A program made the position numbers and the translations under genes. From Pyrenopolyporus hunteri (Eukaryota > Ascomycota > Sordariomycetes > Xylariales > Hypoxylaceae), in NCBI GenBank assembly GCA_902806595.1, contig CADCXC010000035.1, positions 372,001 to 436,000 on the forward strand: DNA of 64,000 bases, written 5' to 3'. The notes beneath the pieces were generated by a model. The model ran no database searches. It saw only the letters and a program-made list of their open reading frames with translations, and was not told the DNA's origin. Below, piece by piece: positions 63,239-64,000 of this stretch (within the stretch, counting starts at the first letter, position 1; every line of letters starts with the position of its first letter).

Positions 63239-64000
63239 ATGCACCGTCGCAATAGCACAAAATTCAACCATCTTGACCGTCGAAAATCGGCATCCTCTGC
63301 GAAAAGCGTTCACTTGGAACATATCGACCCCGAGACGGCCGAGCGCGATGCTCAGGCCGCGGCCTCGCAAGCCTTCGCGAGAGCTAGGAAACGTTCTGCC
63401 ACGGACACAGCTCTGTGGCCGCCGTCGCGGAGCAACGAACCAACTAGGACTGGCGGCCCTATCGGTACTCTTCCTAGTACGCATAGCAGCGGATCCGCCA
63501 TTAGACGCCAACAGAGCGTTCGCTTCGTGAAAACGAGCGTCTCTCGAGGCGTCCGAAGTAACACCGTCGTCGGAAACGAAACGCCAAATTCTACCAAAAG
63601 CAGCCCTCAGCCTAAGGTTGCTGTAAACGGCACCGGGTCCCCGACGACGAGAAGCGCATCCGCGGCTGGAATGGCCTTTGCCGCCAAAGGCGCAGCGGGC
63701 GACTATATTAATGCTCTCCTTACAGGCGAGGAGTATTATACGCCCGAAGACGATATCGCATCCGCTCCCTCATCATATCGAAGAATTCGAAAGTCCAGGT
63801 CGATGTTCACTAGTTCCGAAGCCAGCATGACCTCTCGCAACTACGTCCAAGCCGCAACTTCGACGGGAGTGAATCGACCCTGCCCTTCTTTCACAGACCA
63901 CTCGAGTATGGACACGGATAGAAGTGTACCTACGTCAGGGCTCAAGGCTCCAAAATCGATGTCGTTCCTAAAGAGCCGCCGCGAGCAACCTATGCTGTTC
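63239..64000 (+). CDS. Serine/arginine-rich protein, N-terminal part, runs off the window
   Basis: An ATG at 63239 opens 254 codons with no stop before the window ends. The start MHRRNSTKFNHLDRRKS is basic. Then comes an Ala-rich helix (ERDAQAAASQAFARARKR), Ser/Thr/Pro-rich linkers, RRQQSVRF, and a short conserved-looking block YYTPEDDIASAPSSYRRIR with RKSRSMFTSS. Basic-Ser motifs of this kind are typical phosphorylation sites. The layout recalls a conserved fungal protein of unknown role; no enzymatic domain has appeared by residue 254. The codon pattern and lack of stops support real coding sequence. Introns and the C-terminal part cannot be judged. Confidence 0.7.
   Translation, partial: MHRRNSTKFNHLDRRKSASSAKSVHLEHIDPETAERDAQAAASQAFARARKRSATDTALWPPSRSNEPTRTGGPIGTLPSTHSSGSAIRRQQSVRFVKTSVSRGVRSNTVVGNETPNSTKSSPQPKVAVNGTGSPTTRSASAAGMAFAAKGAAGDYINALLTGEEYYTPEDDIASAPSSYRRIRKSRSMFTSSEASMTSRNYVQAATSTGVNRPCPSFTDHSSMDTDRSVPTSGLKAPKSMSFLKSRREQPMLF

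Overview
The window is nuclear DNA of a filamentous ascomycete, most likely a Sordariomycete. Genes have short introns (51-117 nt) with GT...AG ends and CTAAC-like branch sites. Intergenic DNA is rich in TAGG/CCTA microsatellites, and one block carries the mark of repeat-induced point mutation (RIP). The microsatellite style suggests Xylariales, but that is only a guess.

Layout. 1-32.8 kb has ordinary composition and carries, in order: a Pho85-type cyclin gene (minus, 1964-4091); a 12-kb stretch almost without genes; a divergent 6-phosphogluconate dehydrogenase paralogue (minus, 16350-17977); the RNA helicase SUB2 (minus, five exons, 19480-21539), head to head with the RNase P subunit RPR2 (plus, 22294-22761); an AflR-like Zn2Cys6 regulator (minus, 24253-25572); a cupin protein (plus, 29363-30114); and a pyridoxal-reductase-like aldo-keto reductase (minus, 30962-32119). 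32,819-54,610 is a 21.8-kb, extremely A+T-rich block with no surviving gene. 54.6-60.6 kb holds decayed or unassigned gene fragments. 60.6-64 kb holds a vacuolar subtilisin-type protease (plus, 60609-62267) and the start of a serine-rich protein that runs off the window (plus, 63239-64000).

The main discovery is that the A+T-rich block is not just an isochore. It begins and ends with 89-bp terminal inverted repeats (32819-32907 and 54522-54610, 73/89 identical by hand). Both start CACGCCGGACC at the outer edge and end at TCACGTGA, and the 6-bp direct repeat CCAAGT lies immediately outside each end. This is the structure of one very large DNA transposon (or a transposon shell with nested insertions) that RIP has reduced to A/T plus CpG. 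Inside it are dispersed repeat families, a palindromic MITE-like copy and three minisatellites.

Housekeeping genes (SUB2, RPR2, cyclin, protease) flank accessory genes (AflR-like regulator, cupin, reductase) next to the element. That fits a small, possibly reduced, secondary-metabolism locus at the edge of a RIP-silenced island. No PKS, NRPS, tRNA, rRNA or CRISPR array was seen. All splice sites were placed by hand from reading frame and family conservation.
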